Shown here one piece after another: positions 45,533 to 54,311 of a DNA stretch of 64,000 bases. The notes under the pieces were generated by a model that did not search any database, was not told the DNA's origin, and worked only from the letters and a program-made list of their open reading frames with translations. The position numbers were made by a program, and so were the translations under genes. How positions within the stretch are numbered: position 1 is the stretch's first letter; every line of letters starts with the position of its first letter. Source of the DNA: Allomuricauda sp. NBRC 101325 (GTDB lineage Bacteria > Bacteroidota > Bacteroidia > Flavobacteriales > Flavobacteriaceae); the NCBI RefSeq assembly GCF_030268205.1, contig NZ_BSQF01000001.1, positions 788,649 through 852,648 of the forward strand, written 5' to 3'.

Positions 45533-46455
45533 GCAAAATCATCCGAATAGGAACACGCGACAGTGAACTGGCATTGTGGCAAGCCACTACCGTGCAGCAA
45601 ATGCTGGAAGAATTGGGTTATGACACCACCTTGATTCCAACAAAATCTATGGGTGATGTTGTTTTAGACAAACCCTTGTATGAATTGGGTGTCACTGGAA
45701 TTTTTACCAAAACATTGGACGTTGCCCTATTAAAAGGTCAAATTGATATTGCGGTACATTCCATGAAAGATGTACCCACCCAACTACCAAAAGGCATTGT
45801 TCAGGCTGCTGTTTTGGAAAGAGCAATCACACACGATATTTTGGTGCACAAAGGGTCGGATTTTTTGGAATCAGACCAAACTGCCACCATTGCAACAGGA
45901 AGTTTAAGAAGAAAAGCCCAATGGTTGAACAAATATCCCAACCATCAAGTGGTGGATTTAAGAGGTAATGTGAACACCCGACTGATCAAATTAATTGAAA
46001 ACGATTGGCAAGGTGCCATTTTTGCCCAAGCAGGATTGAAACGAATTAAGCTTTTACCTAAAGATGCCATTCAATTGGATTGGATGATTCCTGCTCCTGC
46101 ACAAGGGGCCATGTTGGTGGTCGCAAAGGAAGAGGACAAGTTTTCAAGAGAAGCTTTGGCAAAGCTCAACCATTCGGAAACCGAAATCGCAACAACCATA
46201 GAGCGTGAATTTTTACGTACGTTGGAAGGTGGTTGTACGGCACCCATCGGAGCTTTGGCTCAAATTAAAGATCAAAAGGTATTTTTTGAAGGTGTTGTTT
46301 TTTCTTTGGATGGAAAACAGAAAATCGACATCAAAAAAGAAGCAAAACTTTCCGATGCAAAAGGAATGGGCAAAGCTTGTGCCGAAGAAGTCTTGCAAAA
46401 AGGCGGCGATAAATTGATGCAAGAAATCAGAAATGAAAACAGTGCTCTCCACTAA
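45529..46455 (+). CDS. hemC: Hydroxymethylbilane synthase (porphobilinogen deaminase)
   Basis: This 308-residue enzyme joins four porphobilinogen units into hydroxymethylbilane. D81 in H-S-M-K-D-V-P-T is the catalytic aspartate, and C236 in E-G-G-C-T-A-P-I-G-A is the attachment site of the dipyrromethane cofactor. The R-I-G-T-R-D-S-E-L-A-L-W-Q-A and T-G-S-L-R-R-K-A-Q blocks are also present. Its ATG overlaps the hemA stop (ATGA), and its 3' end overlaps hemD by 23 bases, so translation is tightly coupled. Confidence 0.96.
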   Translation: MSKIIRIGTRDSELALWQATTVQQMLEELGYDTTLIPTKSMGDVVLDKPLYELGVTGIFTKTLDVALLKGQIDIAVHSMKDVPTQLPKGIVQAAVLERAITHDILVHKGSDFLESDQTATIATGSLRRKAQWLNKYPNHQVVDLRGNVNTRLIKLIENDWQGAIFAQAGLKRIKLLPKDAIQLDWMIPAPAQGAMLVVAKEEDKFSREALAKLNHSETEIATTIEREFLRTLEGGCTAPIGALAQIKDQKVFFEGVVFSLDGKQKIDIKKEAKLSDAKGMGKACAEEVLQKGGDKLMQEIRNENSALH

Positions 46456-47080
46456 AATATTAACCCCCGCGCAGAAAGAATTGTTCCTAAATTCTGGATT
46501 GGGATTGGTGGAGTACGATGCCCTAAAAATTGATTTCTTGAACGTAGAAATCCCATTGGATTGCAGCAACTATATTTTCACAAGCAAAAATGCCGTAGCA
46601 GCATTTTTAAATCAAGTTAAAGGAGCTGAAGTTTCCAAATTCAACACTTTTTGTGTAGGAGAAAAGACTAAAGCACTTTTGGAGCAAAATGGCCTTAACG
46701 TGATTGAAATGGCCAATAATGCCTCGGAATTGGGTAAAAACATCGTGAAAAACCATAAAAACGAGCATTTTTTGTTTTTATGTGGCAATAAAAGAAGAGA
46801 CGAGCTTCCTGAATTGTTGACTGAAAACAACATCCAGTTTAAAGAAGTTGAGGTATACCGAACCGAGTTAAATCCAAAGGCATTTCAAAGAGATTTTGAA
46901 GGAATATTGTTCTTTAGCCCAAGTGGCATCCGAAGCTATCTGTTAGAAAACAACATGGGTAATAGCACTTTGTTCTGTATTGGAGATACCACAGCGACCG
47001 AAGCCCGAAAACATTCAACCCAAATTATTACAGCCAATAAACCTACCGTTGAAAATGTGTTGGTACAGGCGATAAAATAA
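46433..47080 (+). CDS. hemD: Uroporphyrinogen-III synthase
   Basis: This 215-residue enzyme closes hydroxymethylbilane into uroporphyrinogen III with ring-D inversion. The family is poorly conserved; recognised here from position and from F-T-S-K-N-A-V (substrate region) and F-S-P-S-G-I-R-S-Y (C-terminal half), with I-G-D-T-T-A-T-E-A near the end. It starts inside hemC (23-base overlap), the usual arrangement. After the stop there is a 93-base gap holding palindromic repeats, which may partly end transcription before hemE. Confidence 0.9.
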   Translation: MKTVLSTKILTPAQKELFLNSGLGLVEYDALKIDFLNVEIPLDCSNYIFTSKNAVAAFLNQVKGAEVSKFNTFCVGEKTKALLEQNGLNVIEMANNASELGKNIVKNHKNEHFLFLCGNKRRDELPELLTENNIQFKEVEVYRTELNPKAFQRDFEGILFFSPSGIRSYLLENNMGNSTLFCIGDTTATEARKHSTQIITANKPTVENVLVQAIK

Positions 47081-47096
47081 TTATCAATCAAAATGG

Positions 47097-47162
47097 GGGA
47101 CTGAGCGTAGTCGAAGTCCCATGCACAATCTAATTAAGATTCCTGCCCGCGCAGGAATGACA
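47097..47162. repeat. Two adjacent palindromic repeats between hemD and hemE
   Basis: GGGACT ... AGTCCC at 47097-47120 encloses GAGCGTAGTCGA, the core of the 52-bp dispersed repeat. At 47138-47162, ATTCCTGC and GCAGGAAT form a hairpin with loop CCGC followed by GAC. Neither has a T-run, so they are not intrinsic terminators. Confidence 0.7.
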
Positions 47163-47173
47163 AATTAAAATCT

Positions 47174-48196
47174 ATGATAAAAAACGACTTGTTCCTAAAA
47201 GCTTTAAAAGGTGAAACTGTTGAACGTCCACCCGTTTGGATGATGCGACAAGCAGGGCGCTATTTGCCCGAGTTTATGGAACTACGTAAAAAATACGATT
47301 TCTTCACACGTTGCCAGACCCCAGAATTGGCTTCGGAAATTACCGTGCAGCCCATTCGCCGTTATGGCATGGATGCCGCTATTTTGTTCAGTGATATTTT
47401 GGTAATTCCACAGGCCATGAACATCGAAGTTGAAATGAAACCGAACTTTGGACCTTACTTACCAAACCCGATTCGTTCTAAAGAAGATTTGGACAAAGTG
47501 ATTGTTCCAGATATCCAAGACACCTTGGGATATGTGATGGATGCCATTAAAATGACCAAGGAAAAACTGAACGATGAAATTCCATTGATTGGTTTTGCAG
47601 GTTCTCCTTGGACCATTCTTTGTTATTGTGTGGAAGGACAAGGAAGCAAAAGTTTTGACAAGTCACGAGGATTTTGTTTTACCCAACCTGAAGCTGCACA
47701 TGCATTGCTTCAAAAAATTACGGATACCACCATTGCTTACCTAAAAGCAAAAGTTAAAGCTGGCGTGAATGCTGTTCAGGTATTTGATTCTTGGGGAGGC
47801 ATGTTGTCCCCGCAAGATTATCAAGAGTTTTCCTGGAAATACATTCAGCAAATTGTAGATGCTTTAAAAGACGAAGCACCCGTGATTGTTTTTGGTAAAG
47901 GTTGTTGGTTCGCTTTAAAAGAAATGGCCAATTCGGGAGCGTCTGCCGTTGGTGTGGATTGGACATGTTCTGCCAAAAACGCTAGGTATTTGACTGGTGG
48001 AAATGTTACCCTACAAGGGAATTTTGACCCTGCTCGTTTACTTTCGCCTCCAGAGAAAATTAAGGAAATGGTAACGCAGATGATTCGTGATTTTGGAAAG
48101 GATAAGTACATCGTAAACCTTGGACACGGAATTCTACCAAATATTCCTTTGGAAAACGCCAAGGCATTTATTGATGCGGTAAAAGAATATAAATAG
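47174..48196 (+). CDS. hemE: Uroporphyrinogen decarboxylase
   Basis: This 340-residue enzyme removes four carboxyl groups from uroporphyrinogen III to give coproporphyrinogen III. Conserved substrate-binding R25 and R29 occur in [14 protein letters not shown], and the family block [12 protein letters not shown] follows, containing the catalytic aspartate. The G-F-A-G-S-P-W-T and N-L-G-H-G-I-L-P segments are also intact. It is followed by DUF6973 with a one-base overlap, so both are in one operon. Confidence 0.95.
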   Translation: MIKNDLFLKALKGETVERPPVWMMRQAGRYLPEFMELRKKYDFFTRCQTPELASEITVQPIRRYGMDAAILFSDILVIPQAMNIEVEMKPNFGPYLPNPIRSKEDLDKVIVPDIQDTLGYVMDAIKMTKEKLNDEIPLIGFAGSPWTILCYCVEGQGSKSFDKSRGFCFTQPEAAHALLQKITDTTIAYLKAKVKAGVNAVQVFDSWGGMLSPQDYQEFSWKYIQQIVDALKDEAPVIVFGKGCWFALKEMANSGASAVGVDWTCSAKNARYLTGGNVTLQGNFDPARLLSPPEKIKEMVTQMIRDFGKDKYIVNLGHGILPNIPLENAKAFIDAVKEYK

Positions 48197-48687
48197 TGAA
48201 CCTTTTTGCGGCATTAAAGCGGGTTGATTTTAAAAATATACTGAAAGGTGTATGTATTGGATTGAGGCGACCTCACTTTATACTGCCGACCATAAAGGCC
48301 ACTAAGGATTGTATTTCTATTTCGACGAAGTATTACGGCAAGCTGCATCATAAAAATGGACCTGCCAATGCCTTTAGACATGCTTTTTGGAATTATTTGA
48401 TTGCCAAAAGGTGTTTTAAATGGCAAAAGAATGAAGAAGCAGTTTTGAACTGGGCGAAAAAAGTAACGGATTGGCACGAGGATTCTTTTCCGAATAAAGA
48501 GTTGCCTAAGGCGATGGATTTGCACAATAATGAAGTAGGACGATTCATTTTTGAACAGCATTCAGAAAAATCAGAGCAGGAAATTGTGGAGCTATTGAAG
48601 CAAATGGCGTTAGAATCGACCAAAATTGATGAAAGTTCAGTGCTTTCTGAATATAAAAACCGAATGGTACATATTTTAGAACAATGA
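48196..48687 (+). CDS. DUF6973-like protein of unknown function
   Basis: This 163-residue protein starts at GTG (its G is the last base of the hemE TAG). It carries the signature N-A-F-R-H-A-F-W-N, T-D-W-H-E-D and M-D-L-H-N-N-E-V-G-R, with several conserved His, Asp and Asn residues that look like a metal site; this pattern fits DUF6973. No membrane segment or signal peptide is clear. It lies between hemE and hemF with overlaps of 1 and 4 bases, so it is cotranslated with heme genes. Function unknown. Confidence 0.78.
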   Translation: MNLFAALKRVDFKNILKGVCIGLRRPHFILPTIKATKDCISISTKYYGKLHHKNGPANAFRHAFWNYLIAKRCFKWQKNEEAVLNWAKKVTDWHEDSFPNKELPKAMDLHNNEVGRFIFEQHSEKSEQEIVELLKQMALESTKIDESSVLSEYKNRMVHILEQ

Positions 48688-49586
48688 AAGATAAATTCTA
48701 CGCATACATTCAACAATTACAGGATACCATTACCTCAAAATTGGAAGAATTGGACGGTACAGCTAAATTTCAACAAGATTTATGGGAACGTGAAGAAGGC
48801 GGTGGCGGTAGAACCCGAGTGATTGAAAATGGTGCTGTTTTTGAAAAAGGAGGCGTAAATATTTCTAAAGTTCATGGTCCATTACCCAAAAGCATGCAAA
48901 ACTATTTTGGAGTAGAAGATGTAGATTTCTTCGCTTGCGGACTGAGCTTGGTAATTCATCCAAAAAGTCCAATGGTGCCAACCGTGCATGCCAACTGGCG
49001 TTATTTTGAAATGTATGACAAAGAGGGAAACATCGTGGATCAATGGTTTGGTGGTGGACAAGATCTTACCCCTTATTATTTATTTGAGGAGGATGCAACT
49101 CATTTTCACTCTGTTTGTAAAAAAGCCTGCGATGCCCATAATCCAGAATTTTATCCTGCCTACAAAAAGAAATGTGATGAGTATTTCTGGAATACCCATC
49201 GAAATGAAGCCCGAGGCGTAGGTGGATTGTTCTTCGATTATTGCAAAGCAACGAACGAAACCAGCATGGAGGATTGGTACAATTATGTGACCGAAGTTGG
49301 GAATAGCTTTTTGGAAGCCTATGCACCTATTGTTGAAAAAAGAAAAGACCTTTCTTATTCGGAAGAGAACCGCGATTGGCAAGAAATTCGTCGTGGACGT
49401 TATGTGGAGTTCAATTTGGTTCACGATAAAGGAACTCTTTTCGGTTTGCGAACCAATGGTCGTATTGAAAGTATTTTGATGAGTTTACCACCTCACGTGC
49501 AATGGCGATACGATCATCATCCAGAAAAAGGTAGTGAGGAAGCACAATTGATAGATGTGCTACAACACCCCAAGGAATGGGTTTAA
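48684..49586 (+). CDS. hemF: Oxygen-dependent coproporphyrinogen III oxidase
   Basis: This 300-residue enzyme uses oxygen to convert coproporphyrinogen III to protoporphyrinogen IX. Family blocks include P-T-V-H-A-N-W-R-Y-F, W-F-G-G-G-Q-D-L-T-P-Y-Y, F-D-Y, E-I-R-R-G-R-Y-V-E-F-N-L and R-T-N-G-R-I-E-S-I-L-M-S-L-P-P. The use of HemF rather than the anaerobic HemN implies heme synthesis under aerobic growth. It overlaps the preceding DUF6973 gene by 4 bases. Confidence 0.95.
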   Translation: MKDKFYAYIQQLQDTITSKLEELDGTAKFQQDLWEREEGGGGRTRVIENGAVFEKGGVNISKVHGPLPKSMQNYFGVEDVDFFACGLSLVIHPKSPMVPTVHANWRYFEMYDKEGNIVDQWFGGGQDLTPYYLFEEDATHFHSVCKKACDAHNPEFYPAYKKKCDEYFWNTHRNEARGVGGLFFDYCKATNETSMEDWYNYVTEVGNSFLEAYAPIVEKRKDLSYSEENRDWQEIRRGRYVEFNLVHDKGTLFGLRTNGRIESILMSLPPHVQWRYDHHPEKGSEEAQLIDVLQHPKEWV

Positions 49587-49614
49587 TCTGTAGTTTTACA
49601 CTGAAAACTAAGCT

Positions 49615-50403
49615 ATGAGACAGAAAATTTATCAAATAGATGCATTTACAGCCCAAACTTTTGGCGGTAACCCTGCCGCAGTTTGTATTTTGGATTCTTG
49701 GTTGAGTCCAGAATCGATGCAGAAAATTGCGCAAGAAAATCATTTGGCTGAAACTGCCTTTGCGGTTAAGCGCGAAGATATCTACGAAATCCGATGGTTT
49801 ACCCCCGAAGTGGAGGTGGATCTGTGCGGTCATGCTACTTTGGCCACTGCTTACGTAATATTCCATTATTACGAACTTGAAAAAAATACCATTCAGTTTT
49901 ATTCAAGCAGAAGTGGGGATTTATATGTCAACAAAGCCGACAACAACTGGTTAACCATGGATTTTCCTACAGATACATTGGTTGCCATCAAAAATATTGA
50001 TGAAATTGACCACGCTTTGGGGAAATCCCCAATAAAAACCTTTAAGGGAAAAACAGACTATATGCTGGTCTACAATTCCCAAAAGGATATCGAAGAACTG
50101 GCTCCCAATTTCTTTCTTTTAGATCAAGTGGATGCAAGGGGTGTTATTGTAACCGCACCTGGAACCGAAGTTGATTTTGTTTCCCGATTTTTTGCTCCAT
50201 CTTGTGGTATCCCCGAAGACCCCGTTACAGGTTCTGCCCATACCTCAATGTCTCCATATTGGTCAAAGGAATTGGATAAAACCAAAATGACGGCCAAACA
50301 GCTTTCCAAAAGAGGCGGCGACCTTGTTTGTGAAATGTTGGGCGACCGCGTAAAAATTTCTGGAAAAGCGGTACTATATCTAACAGGAGAAATCGAAATT
50401 TAG
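49615..50403 (+). CDS. PhzF family isomerase
   Basis: This 262-residue protein has the two-domain PhzF (diaminopimelate epimerase-like) fold: F-G-G-N-P-A-A-V-C near the start, A-E-T-A-F-A-V with the catalytic glutamate E47, and C-G-I-P-E-D-P-V-T-G-S-A-H near residue 200. Named members isomerise a phenazine intermediate; most relatives have unknown substrates. It is in the hem operon after hemF with a 28-base gap, and no phenazine genes are nearby, so the name should not be taken as function. Confidence 0.9.
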   Translation: MRQKIYQIDAFTAQTFGGNPAAVCILDSWLSPESMQKIAQENHLAETAFAVKREDIYEIRWFTPEVEVDLCGHATLATAYVIFHYYELEKNTIQFYSSRSGDLYVNKADNNWLTMDFPTDTLVAIKNIDEIDHALGKSPIKTFKGKTDYMLVYNSQKDIEELAPNFFLLDQVDARGVIVTAPGTEVDFVSRFFAPSCGIPEDPVTGSAHTSMSPYWSKELDKTKMTAKQLSKRGGDLVCEMLGDRVKISGKAVLYLTGEIEI

Positions 50404-50432
50404 CTCAAACATTAAGCTAAAAGTTCTAAGCT

Positions 50433-50798
50433 ATGGGAAATTATAAAAATTATAAGGTTTGGGAAAAATCACATGAACTTGTGCTCAATGTTTATACCTT
50501 GACCAATACTTTTCCAAAATCTGAACAGTATAATTTAATCTCCCAAATGAACAGAGCTTGTGTTTCAATCCCTACAAATATTGCAGAGGGATGTGGCAGA
50601 GAAACTCAAAAAGAGTTTATTCGTTTTCTGTACTTTGCTTCAGGTTCTGCCCATGAATTGGATTATTTATTGCTTTTGGCTTCAGATTTAGGATATATTG
50701 AATCGGAAACATCTAAAGACATCATTTCAGAAATAGACGAAATCAAAAAGATGCTCGCATCTTTAATCAACACTATTAAATCATCATTAAAAACCTAA
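50433..50798 (+). CDS. Four-helix bundle protein of the S23/IVP family
   Basis: This 121-residue protein is a member of the 23S rRNA intervening-sequence (S23) family of small four-helix bundles: K-N-Y-K-V-W-E-K-S-H-E-L, the conserved S-I-P-T-N-I-A-E-G-C-G-R, and S-A-H-E-L-D-Y-L-L. These proteins form pentameric rings and are related to the Avd proteins of diversity-generating retroelements. A 9-bp direct repeat (CTAAGCTAT) brackets the gene, and AAGCT-rich sequence flanks it. It interrupts the hem operon between phzF and hemB, suggesting insertion. Confidence 0.9.
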   Translation: MGNYKNYKVWEKSHELVLNVYTLTNTFPKSEQYNLISQMNRACVSIPTNIAEGCGRETQKEFIRFLYFASGSAHELDYLLLLASDLGYIESETSKDIISEIDEIKKMLASLINTIKSSLKT

Positions 50799-50841
50799 GC
50801 TATTAGCTTATAGCTAAGCGCTTATAACTTAAAACTAAAAC

Positions 50842-51831
50842 ATGTACCCATTAATAAGAAATAGAAGACTTCGTGCCTCCGAATCCATTAGAAGATTGGT
50901 TCGGGAAACCACCTTGACCCCAGATGATTTTTTGGTGCCTTTGTTCGTGACAGAGGGAAAAGGAATCAAAGAAGAAATTCCATCCATGCCCAACTATTTT
51001 CGATTGAGTTTGGACAATCTTGAAAAGGAAGTAAAAGAACTTTGGAAAATGGGATTGTGTTCTGTGCTTCTATTCGTAAAAGTTGAGGATAAACTAAAGG
51101 ACAACAAGGGTACTGAAGCCTTAAATCCTAATGGTTTGATGCAACGAGCCATAAAAACCGTGAAAAATGCCTGTCCACAAATGTTAGTGATGACAGACGT
51201 TGCTTTGGATCCATTTTCTTCATATGGCCATGACGGCATCGTAGCTGAGGGTATGATTCTAAACGATGTATCTGCAGAAGTTTTGGCAGAAATGAGCGTT
51301 TCCCACGCAAAAGCTGGAGCCGATTTTGTTGCACCAAGTGATATGATGGATGGGAGAATCTTGACCATTCGCGAAGCTCTCGAAGATGAGGGCTTTACCA
51401 ACACTGGAATCATGGCTTACTCCGCAAAATATGCAAGTGCTTTTTACGGCCCTTTCCGTGATGCCTTGGATTCTGCCCCTGTTGATATTGCCAATGTGCC
51501 CAAGGACAAGAATACCTATCAAATGGATTATGCCAATCGGTATGAAGCCATTCGTGAGACCCAATTGGACATTGACGAAGGCGCTGATATTGTAATGGTA
51601 AAACCAGGTTTGTGTTATTTGGATATTGTTCGTGAAATCAGAAATGATGTGGATGTTCCCGTAGCTGTTTATCAGGTTTCAGGGGAATATGCCATGGTTA
51701 AGGCCGCTGCCGAAAAAGGATGGTTAGATCATGATGCCGTAATGTTGGAACAATTGACAGCGATTAAAAGAGCGGGAGCCAATATTATAGCCAGTTATTT
51801 TGCGAAAGATTTTATCCGTACTTTGGGATAA
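50842..51831 (+). CDS. hemB: Delta-aminolevulinic acid dehydratase (porphobilinogen synthase)
   Basis: This 329-residue enzyme condenses two 5-aminolevulinate molecules to porphobilinogen. The two Schiff-base lysines are K196 (Y-S-A-K-Y-A-S) and K254 (M-V-K-P-G). The metal-site region reads D-V-A-L-D-P-F-S-S-Y-G-H-D-G with D119 and D123 in place of the zinc-binding cysteines, so this is a magnesium-type rather than zinc-type enzyme. It follows the S23-type gene by 43 bases. The upstream sequence contains AAGCT-type repeats rather than a recognised promoter. Confidence 0.95.
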   Translation: MYPLIRNRRLRASESIRRLVRETTLTPDDFLVPLFVTEGKGIKEEIPSMPNYFRLSLDNLEKEVKELWKMGLCSVLLFVKVEDKLKDNKGTEALNPNGLMQRAIKTVKNACPQMLVMTDVALDPFSSYGHDGIVAEGMILNDVSAEVLAEMSVSHAKAGADFVAPSDMMDGRILTIREALEDEGFTNTGIMAYSAKYASAFYGPFRDALDSAPVDIANVPKDKNTYQMDYANRYEAIRETQLDIDEGADIVMVKPGLCYLDIVREIRNDVDVPVAVYQVSGEYAMVKAAAEKGWLDHDAVMLEQLTAIKRAGANIIASYFAKDFIRTLG

Positions 51832-51841
51832 AATCAACCTA

Positions 51842-53149
51842 ATGAAAAAAACCACCGTTTCGTTTTTCCTCATCACTTTAGTGATGCAATTTGGATTTTC
51901 CCAACGCGAACTAATCCATGCCTATCCCGCCAATTTAGGATTTGATGAAGATTTCATCAACCAAAAAGTGGATTCCATTATGGAAATGGGAATCGATAGC
52001 TTGGCGTTTCCCGGTGCGCAACTTTTAGTAGCCAAAAACGATACGGTAATTTTTCACAAAGCCTACGGTTTTCATACCTATGATAAAAAGCAGGCTGTCG
52101 CATTAAATGATTTATACGATTTAGCTTCTGTTACCAAAATTTCTGGTCCTCTTCCTGCCTTGATGAAATTGGTGGATGAGGGAAAATTGGATTTAGATAA
52201 GCCTTTCAGTACCTATTGGGAGCCTTGGCAACATCAAAAAGACAAAAAAGACCTAACGCTACGCGAAATTTTGGCCCACCAAGCGGGTTTGGTACCTTAC
52301 ATTGTTTTTATGCAAAAAGTGCTTCGGAAAAATGGGAAATTGAAAAAGCGCTTTGTCCATACTTCGCAGGATGATAAGTTTCAAGGACAGGTGTATGATA
52401 AGCTATACATCAACAATCGATTTGAACGAAAAATGAACCGAATTATTAATCGGTCTAAAGTTTCTGAAGAAAAGAAATATACCTATTCTGGCCTTACTTT
52501 TCTCATTTTTCCAAGATTGATCGAACAACTTACGGGAACCGACTATCAAACCTATCTCGATGAAAATTTCTACCACCCTTTAGGGTGTCATACCTTGGGA
52601 TATCTTCCAAAAGAAAATCATTACGTGAATAATATAGTGCCCACCGAAATTGATACCCTATTCCGAAAAACATTGGTGCAAGGTTGGGTACACGATGAGA
52701 ATGCCTCTTTAAAAGGAGGGGTTTCTGGGAATGCAGGTTTGTTTGGAACCGCAGATGACTTGGTAAAGTTGATGCTCTTCTACCAAAATTATGGGAATGT
52801 GGATGGCAAACAACTCATTTCAGCTGAAACAGTAAAGGAATTTACTACCGTTCAATATCCGGAGAACGAAAATTACAGAGGATTGGGTTTTGATAAACCC
52901 TTGTTGAACAATTCAGAATTGCCTTTAGAAAAAGCCTACCCCTCTCCCTTGGCATCACCCGAAAGTTTTGGTCATTCTGGATTTACAGGCACTTTTGTTT
53001 GGGCCGACCCTGTTAAAAAACTGACATTTATCTTCCTGTCCAATCGAGTTTATCCTACTCGAGACCATCGAAATTTATATAGTTTGGACATTCGACAAGC
53101 TTTGCAAGATGTTTTTTATAAAGCAGAGGGTTTAAACATTCAAAATTAA
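51842..53149 (+). CDS. Serine hydrolase (beta-lactamase/penicillin-binding-like)
   Basis: The protein has a signal peptide (about residues 1-20, ending F-G-F-S-Q) and a beta-lactamase class C-type domain with the catalytic S96-V-T-K99, Y-S-G-L in place of Y-x-N and H-S-G-F-T-G in place of K-T-G. The fold also covers esterases and D-amino-acid peptidases, so antibiotic resistance should not be assumed. ATG 51842 begins the signal peptide; an earlier start would overlap hemB. It begins 11 bases after hemB and may be in the same transcript. Confidence 0.9.
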   Translation: MKKTTVSFFLITLVMQFGFSQRELIHAYPANLGFDEDFINQKVDSIMEMGIDSLAFPGAQLLVAKNDTVIFHKAYGFHTYDKKQAVALNDLYDLASVTKISGPLPALMKLVDEGKLDLDKPFSTYWEPWQHQKDKKDLTLREILAHQAGLVPYIVFMQKVLRKNGKLKKRFVHTSQDDKFQGQVYDKLYINNRFERKMNRIINRSKVSEEKKYTYSGLTFLIFPRLIEQLTGTDYQTYLDENFYHPLGCHTLGYLPKENHYVNNIVPTEIDTLFRKTLVQGWVHDENASLKGGVSGNAGLFGTADDLVKLMLFYQNYGNVDGKQLISAETVKEFTTVQYPENENYRGLGFDKPLLNNSELPLEKAYPSPLASPESFGHSGFTGTFVWADPVKKLTFIFLSNRVYPTRDHRNLYSLDIRQALQDVFYKAEGLNIQN

Positions 53150-53189
53150 TTCCGATTCCCTATCTTGGTACTAAAGATTCTGCCAACCT

Positions 53190-54311
53190 ATGGGATTACT
53201 CATTTTTTACGCCCTTATTTCCATTTTCTTTTCCTTTCTATGCTCCATTTTGGAAGCGGTTTTGCTGAGCATTACCCCAACTTTCCTAAATGTAAAAAAG
53301 CAAGCAGGTAAGGAATATGCCACTACTTTGGAAAACCTTAAAAAGGATGTGGATAAACCTTTGATTGCTATTTTGACCCTAAATACCGTGGCGCACACTG
53401 TAGGTGCCATTTTGGTAGGTGTCCAGGCCAAAGTAGCCTATGCAGAAATATACGGTGCCACAGAACGTACTATTCTTGGTTTTAAACTTACCGAAGACCT
53501 TATGGTTGGAATAGTTTCTACCATCATGACCATTTTGATTTTGGTTGCTTCGGAAATTATACCAAAGACCATTGGCGCCACATACTGGAAACAATTGGCC
53601 AATTTTACGGGCAAAGCACTTACCATAATGGTATTTGCGCTAAAATGGACAGGGCTTTTGTGGATCCTACAATTGTTTACAAAACTCATTGGAGCAAAAG
53701 GAGAACATGGTAGTGTGTTGAGTCGCGAAGACTTTACCGCCATGACGGATATTGCCCATGAAGAAGGTGTGTTCCAAGAATCGGAATCGAAAGTGATCAA
53801 GAACCTGTTGAGGTTTGATGAAGTTCTGGCCAAAGACATCATGACCCCAAGAACCGTAATGAAAATTGCATCGGAGGATATGACCATTAAAGAGTTTTTT
53901 GATGCCAATCGTCCTTTGCGCTTCTCAAGAATACCCCTTTATAAGGATCGTATGGACAATATAACGGGCTTTTTCCTCAAAGATGAACTCATGGAGGCTA
54001 TCATCAATAAAAAGGGCAGTCAAACGCTTTCTGAGCTCAAACGTGAAATGTTGGTCACTAGCAGAACCAAGCCAATTCCAGAGTTGTTCGATAAATTTGT
54101 GAAGCAACGGGAACATGTTTCATTGGTAGTTGATGAGTATGGTTCGGTCAGTGGATTGGTAACCATGGAAGATGTGATTGAAACCCTCCTTGGATTGGAG
54201 ATTATGGACGAAAGTGACAATGTGGAAGACCTCCAATCGCTTGCTAGAAAGAACTGGCACCAACGTGCACAACGTTTAGGAATTATTGAAGATGAAAGTG
54301 AAATAGAGTAA
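53190..54311 (+). CDS. CNNM/HlyC-type membrane protein with CBS domains
   Basis: The 373-residue protein has an N-terminal DUF21 (CNNM transmembrane) domain with four helices in residues 1-180, then a CBS pair at about 210-330 (D-I-M-T-P-R-T-V-M-K-I and V-V-D-E-Y-G-S-V-S-G-L-V-T-M-E-D-V-I-E-T-L-L-G). The C-terminal corC/HlyC transporter-associated domain is absent, so it is shorter than usual. CNNM relatives move magnesium; the term hemolysin used for the family is a historical label. It overlaps the ogt gene by one base. Confidence 0.88.
   Translation: MGLLIFYALISIFFSFLCSILEAVLLSITPTFLNVKKQAGKEYATTLENLKKDVDKPLIAILTLNTVAHTVGAILVGVQAKVAYAEIYGATERTILGFKLTEDLMVGIVSTIMTILILVASEIIPKTIGATYWKQLANFTGKALTIMVFALKWTGLLWILQLFTKLIGAKGEHGSVLSREDFTAMTDIAHEEGVFQESESKVIKNLLRFDEVLAKDIMTPRTVMKIASEDMTIKEFFDANRPLRFSRIPLYKDRMDNITGFFLKDELMEAIINKKGSQTLSELKREMLVTSRTKPIPELFDKFVKQREHVSLVVDEYGSVSGLVTMEDVIETLLGLEIMDESDNVEDLQSLARKNWHQRAQRLGIIEDESEIE

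Noticed and set aside
49615-50403. Phenazine biosynthesis
   Set aside because: PhzF-family folds are common and no other phenazine genes are nearby.
51842-53149. Beta-lactam resistance gene
   Set aside because: The SxxK-type hydrolase family is broad and the Y-S-G and H-S-G motifs do not single out a lactamase.
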